This document shows, piece by piece, positions 61,231 through 64,000 of a stretch of 64,000 bases of DNA. The position numbers and the translations under genes were made by a program. Location: NCBI RefSeq assembly GCF_003752585.1, contig NZ_RKHR01000005.1, positions 344,947 through 408,946 of the forward strand, given 5' to 3'. The notes under the pieces are model-generated. The model searched no databases. It worked only from the letters and a program-made list of their open reading frames with translations, and was not told where the DNA came from. The stretch comes from Sinobacterium caligoides (lineage in GTDB: Bacteria; Pseudomonadota; Gammaproteobacteria; Pseudomonadales; Sinobacteriaceae). Each line of letters starts with the position of its first letter. The first letter of the stretch is position 1.

Positions 61231-62928
61231 ATGCCCGATTTTCACAGCTTAGAAATCAAATTCAGACAATTCATCCTCAGCGACGTCGCTGGCAATATTG
61301 GATTGGGCGATGATGCCTACCTGGATCAGCTCGGTGATCCCAGCCTCGAATATCAGGCCAGCCGCACCGCCGAAGCAAAAGCCCTCATTGCTAAGCTCGA
61401 GGCCACCAGCAGCGATGACGCGGAGCAGCGACTCGATCTTGAGCTCATGGCGCTAAAGCTGAAGAAAGATGTCTTTTTTGACGAGCTAACACAGCACGGC
61501 CAACCTCAGCGCCGTCGCATGCCGAACGGCGTTGGCGGTATCAGCGCAGGTGTTTTTCAACTCTTTATTAATGATGAGCGTGAGCCCTACCCACGCCTCG
61601 ATAACATCCTTCAGCGATTACTGCAGGCACCAGACTATCTCGCCAAAGAAGCCGCTGTCATCACCGAACCGATTACGCGCTGGCGTGACACGGAGCTAGC
61701 GCAGGGCGAAGGTATTCCCGACTTACTGCAAACGATCGTCGAATGGGCGACCCAGCAGGGCTACCCGCAACTCGGTGCGCTAAACGAGGCCGTAAAGCAC
61801 TGTAACCGCGCCCTCGCCGACTATCTAGACGACCTTAAGAGCCGTAAGACCATCGACGGCTTCGCTATCGGCGAAGAGAAGGTCAAAGAACTGCTGGCAC
61901 TTCGCCAAATTAGCCAGTCTCCCACCGAACTCGCCAAGATGGCCGCCGACTTTATGGGCGAGACTCAGCAACTGCTCGCCAGCCTGAGAGAGCGACTCTG
62001 CGAAAAGTACCAATTACCGGCAAGCACAAGCGAGGTAGAGCTGCACGAGTTTCTCAACCAGCACTTTGCCGCCAAGCTGAAAGCAGGCAAGATCGACTCC
62101 GTGTTGGACTATTACACCGATCAGATTGATAAAATTGAAGCCTTCATTGACGACAAAAAACTGTTCGAAATCCCCGAGCAGCAGTCCATGAAAATCATGC
62201 AAACACCGAGCTTCCTTGAGCCCGTCATTCCTGCGGGTGCCATGTTCCCGCCCCTCGCCCTACGAGAAGGTCGCAAAACCAGCCTGGTCTACTTAACCCT
62301 CAAAGAGGATCAGTTGGCCGAGCACACGGAGCTGGGTATTCCCGTGATGATGATTCACGAGGGAATCCCTGGCCACCATCTGCAATTTGCCTCCGCTGCA
62401 CAGCACCCTTCGCTGGTCCGCCGCATCTTTAACGCACAAGAGCACTCTGAAGGCTGGACCACGATGCTCGAGGACTACATGCTTGATGTTGGCTATATCG
62501 GTGAAGAGCTCGTGGACGAGGTGCGCTTCATCGCCAAGCGTGATATCTCTCGCCTCGTCGCCCGCGTTGGCATTGACCTCTATTTCATGACCAGCAATAA
62601 AGACTATCTGCAGGTTGGCCTCGATCTCGACTTCGACAGTGACGATGTGTTTGTCAACGCCGCCAAACTGCTCAAGGAGGCCACCGGCTTCACCGACGGT
62701 CGTGTACAGGCCGAGCTGAACTGGTATTGCTCAGAACAAAGCTACCCGCTGAGCTACCTCACTGGCAATCGTTTGGTCTGGCAACTGAAACAGGAAATTC
62801 AAGCGGCCAATAAGAAAGGACTTACCCCCCTCGCCCTCGACCAGGCCTTCCACGACATCTACCTCAGCTCCGGCTGCATGCCCGTGGCAAGCCTGCGTCA
62901 GGTGTTCTGTCAGCGCGGTTATTTGTAA
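61231..62928 (+). CDS. DUF885-family metallopeptidase-like protein
   Basis: The 565-residue protein has HEGIPGHH at 376-383, the zinc-site signature of DUF885 proteins, and the flanking EGWTTMLEDYMLDVGYI element with an Asp/Glu ligand. It has no signal peptide, unlike most family members, which are often exported. A hydrolase of peptides is inferred. It overlaps the convergent nitronate monooxygenase gene by 10 bp. Confidence 0.85.
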   Translation: MPDFHSLEIKFRQFILSDVAGNIGLGDDAYLDQLGDPSLEYQASRTAEAKALIAKLEATSSDDAEQRLDLELMALKLKKDVFFDELTQHGQPQRRRMPNGVGGISAGVFQLFINDEREPYPRLDNILQRLLQAPDYLAKEAAVITEPITRWRDTELAQGEGIPDLLQTIVEWATQQGYPQLGALNEAVKHCNRALADYLDDLKSRKTIDGFAIGEEKVKELLALRQISQSPTELAKMAADFMGETQQLLASLRERLCEKYQLPASTSEVELHEFLNQHFAAKLKAGKIDSVLDYYTDQIDKIEAFIDDKKLFEIPEQQSMKIMQTPSFLEPVIPAGAMFPPLALREGRKTSLVYLTLKEDQLAEHTELGIPVMMIHEGIPGHHLQFASAAQHPSLVRRIFNAQEHSEGWTTMLEDYMLDVGYIGEELVDEVRFIAKRDISRLVARVGIDLYFMTSNKDYLQVGLDLDFDSDDVFVNAAKLLKEATGFTDGRVQAELNWYCSEQSYPLSYLTGNRLVWQLKQEIQAANKKGLTPLALDQAFHDIYLSSGCMPVASLRQVFCQRGYL

Positions 62929-63953
62929 GCAACAAGCGAACGAGTAAGTTCGGCCGCAGCCAGCGCTTGGCAACCGCTGCGGTTTTCGCCACACCACAGT
63001 GGCGAGAAATCACTACTCCCCTGCTGTTCAGCATGCTGCCGCAGGGCGGTAATTGCCGGTGAGGTCAACGGGTAGGCCGGGATATCATCGCGCATAGCAC
63101 CCAACTCCTCCATCACGCGATTGACAATGCCACGAGCAGGACGCCCCGTGAACAAGTTGGTCACCGCCGTTTCCCCTACCGCCGATGCGAGAGCTGCACG
63201 ATGCAGCGCACTGGTCTTTGCTTCCGGGCAGAGCAAGTAGGCTGTGCCTAACTGGGCGGCAATCGCCCCCTGCTTCAACACCGCGGCGACCCCGCTCGCA
63301 TCGGCGATACCGCCTGCGGCGATCACCGGAATAGAGAGCTTATCCGTTAGCTGCGCTAACAGAACTGAGCGACGCTGCTGTGTTGTCAGCGCTTCACTGA
63401 GAAACATCCCTCTGTGCCCACCCGCTTCAAGCCCCTGAGCAATGACCACATCTGCGCCATTGGCCTGCAACCAGAGCCCCTCCTGCAACGTCGTGGCCGA
63501 AGAGAGTACCGTCGCCCCCCAAGACTTCACTCTGGCCAGTAACGTCGGCTCTGGTAAGCCAAAATGAAAGCTGACCACCTGTGGCTGATACGCCTCAACA
63601 ATATCCGCCACCCGATGATTAAAAGGCTGACGGCTCGGCACCGCCGGGATCTCTGCCGCATCCAGCCCTTGCTCTAAGAAATACGGTGATAGCAGTGCTC
63701 GCCACCGCGCCTCACGCACTTCATCGATCGCTGGTGTTCGGTGGCAAAAAAAGTTGAGATTAATGGGGCGCGTCGTTTGCGCGTCAATGATAGTCAGCTG
63801 CTCGCGCAGCGCCTGCTCCGAAAGCATGCCACAGGGTAGCGACCCCAACCCGCCTGCAGAGGCCACGGCCAAAGCCAGCGCACTATCTTGCACGCCGGCC
63901 ATCGGCGCCTGAATAATAGGGCGCTCGACCCCTAATACCGTTTGACAATCCAT
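62919..63953 (-). CDS. Nitronate monooxygenase-like flavoprotein (2-nitropropane dioxygenase family)
   Basis: Start at ATG 63953 (GAGGGC upstream) gives 344 residues beginning MDCQTVLGVERPIIQAPMAGVQDSALALAVASAGGLGSLPCG, the FMN-binding barrel start. VVSFHFGLPEP and GADVVIAQGLEAGGHRGMF complete the signature; the His in GGHRG is the catalytic region. It oxidises alkyl nitronates such as propionate-3-nitronate using O2 and FMN. Overlaps the DUF885 gene tail-to-tail by 10 bp. Confidence 0.88.
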   Translation of the reverse strand: MDCQTVLGVERPIIQAPMAGVQDSALALAVASAGGLGSLPCGMLSEQALREQLTIIDAQTTRPINLNFFCHRTPAIDEVREARWRALLSPYFLEQGLDAAEIPAVPSRQPFNHRVADIVEAYQPQVVSFHFGLPEPTLLARVKSWGATVLSSATTLQEGLWLQANGADVVIAQGLEAGGHRGMFLSEALTTQQRRSVLLAQLTDKLSIPVIAAGGIADASGVAAVLKQGAIAAQLGTAYLLCPEAKTSALHRAALASAVGETAVTNLFTGRPARGIVNRVMEELGAMRDDIPAYPLTSPAITALRQHAEQQGSSDFSPLWCGENRSGCQALAAAELTRSLVAYK

Positions 63954-64000
63954 CGTGTAAGCCCTCAATTAGCACTGAGCCACGGCGTTATTCTATGCCG
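63954..64000. other. Right edge of the window
   Basis: Only the upstream region of the nitronate monooxygenase gene; no start of another gene is visible. Confidence 0.5.

Overview
The window reads as part of a marine gammaproteobacterial replicon. It is moderate in GC, has VPLPA-CTERM surface proteins, NhaC-like and TRAP components, DgkA and a viroplasmin-type RNase HI, and is plausibly from a Cellvibrionales/Oceanospirillales-like lineage (inferred from gene content only). It opens with the 5' part of a type Ia ParA gene on the minus strand. Two long, near-identical palindromes follow within 1 kb, which suggests the partition locus of a chromid or large plasmid, or a secondary par locus. No rRNA, tRNA or CRISPR array was seen.

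Layout. (1) 1-36.7 kb is accessory DNA made of short, mostly independent units on both strands, separated by decayed repeats. It contains two lipase-like effector / putative immunity loci (1.4-3.5 kb and 26-29 kb), a polymorphic toxin with two immunity paralogs and a decayed third copy, an aerolysin-like protein, a ricin-B-like protein, an AHH nuclease toxin with an Imm11-like partner, a permuted papain-like effector candidate, a GTP cyclohydrolase II-NADAR fusion, a MarR/DJ-1 pair, transporters and a BspA-like lipoprotein. Between them lie at least six copies of a ~150 bp imperfect palindrome and several copies of an end sequence. Some are joined to the antisense 5' end of a REP-associated tyrosine transposase (RAYT) gene. 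One intact RAYT is at 35.3 kb, so these look like miniature elements derived from RAYT loci. (2) 36.6-47.1 kb is a minus-strand defence island: SAM methyltransferase, a DUF3883-type protein, HsdR, HsdM, HsdS and an AvcD-like antiphage dCMP/dCTP deaminase that starts directly on the hsdS stop codon. (3) 47.5-53.0 kb carries two VPLPA-CTERM exported proteins, a third lipase-immunity pair with an intact Ser nucleophile, an RMF-like small protein and an outer-membrane barrel. (4) 54-64 kb looks like stable chromosome: dgkA, RNase HI, a MalT/LAL-type regulator, a small HTH protein, RidA, a CoiA-like zinc protein, a DUF885 peptidase and a nitronate monooxygenase.

How the genes work together. The main theme is conflict. 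Three paralogous effector/immunity loci, a toxin-immunity displacement cassette and an AHH toxin pair serve interbacterial competition, although no secretion-apparatus gene is in the window. The Hsd-AvcD cluster would protect against phage both by cutting DNA and by depleting dCTP. The most unusual points are the lipase-like X proteins that have replaced the catalytic nucleophile elbow with a conserved EFGGSA motif and kept a hydrophobic tail, and the embedding of avcD in a type I restriction operon with no room for the usual upstream AvcI RNA. All function assignments come from reading motifs by eye; no database search was run.
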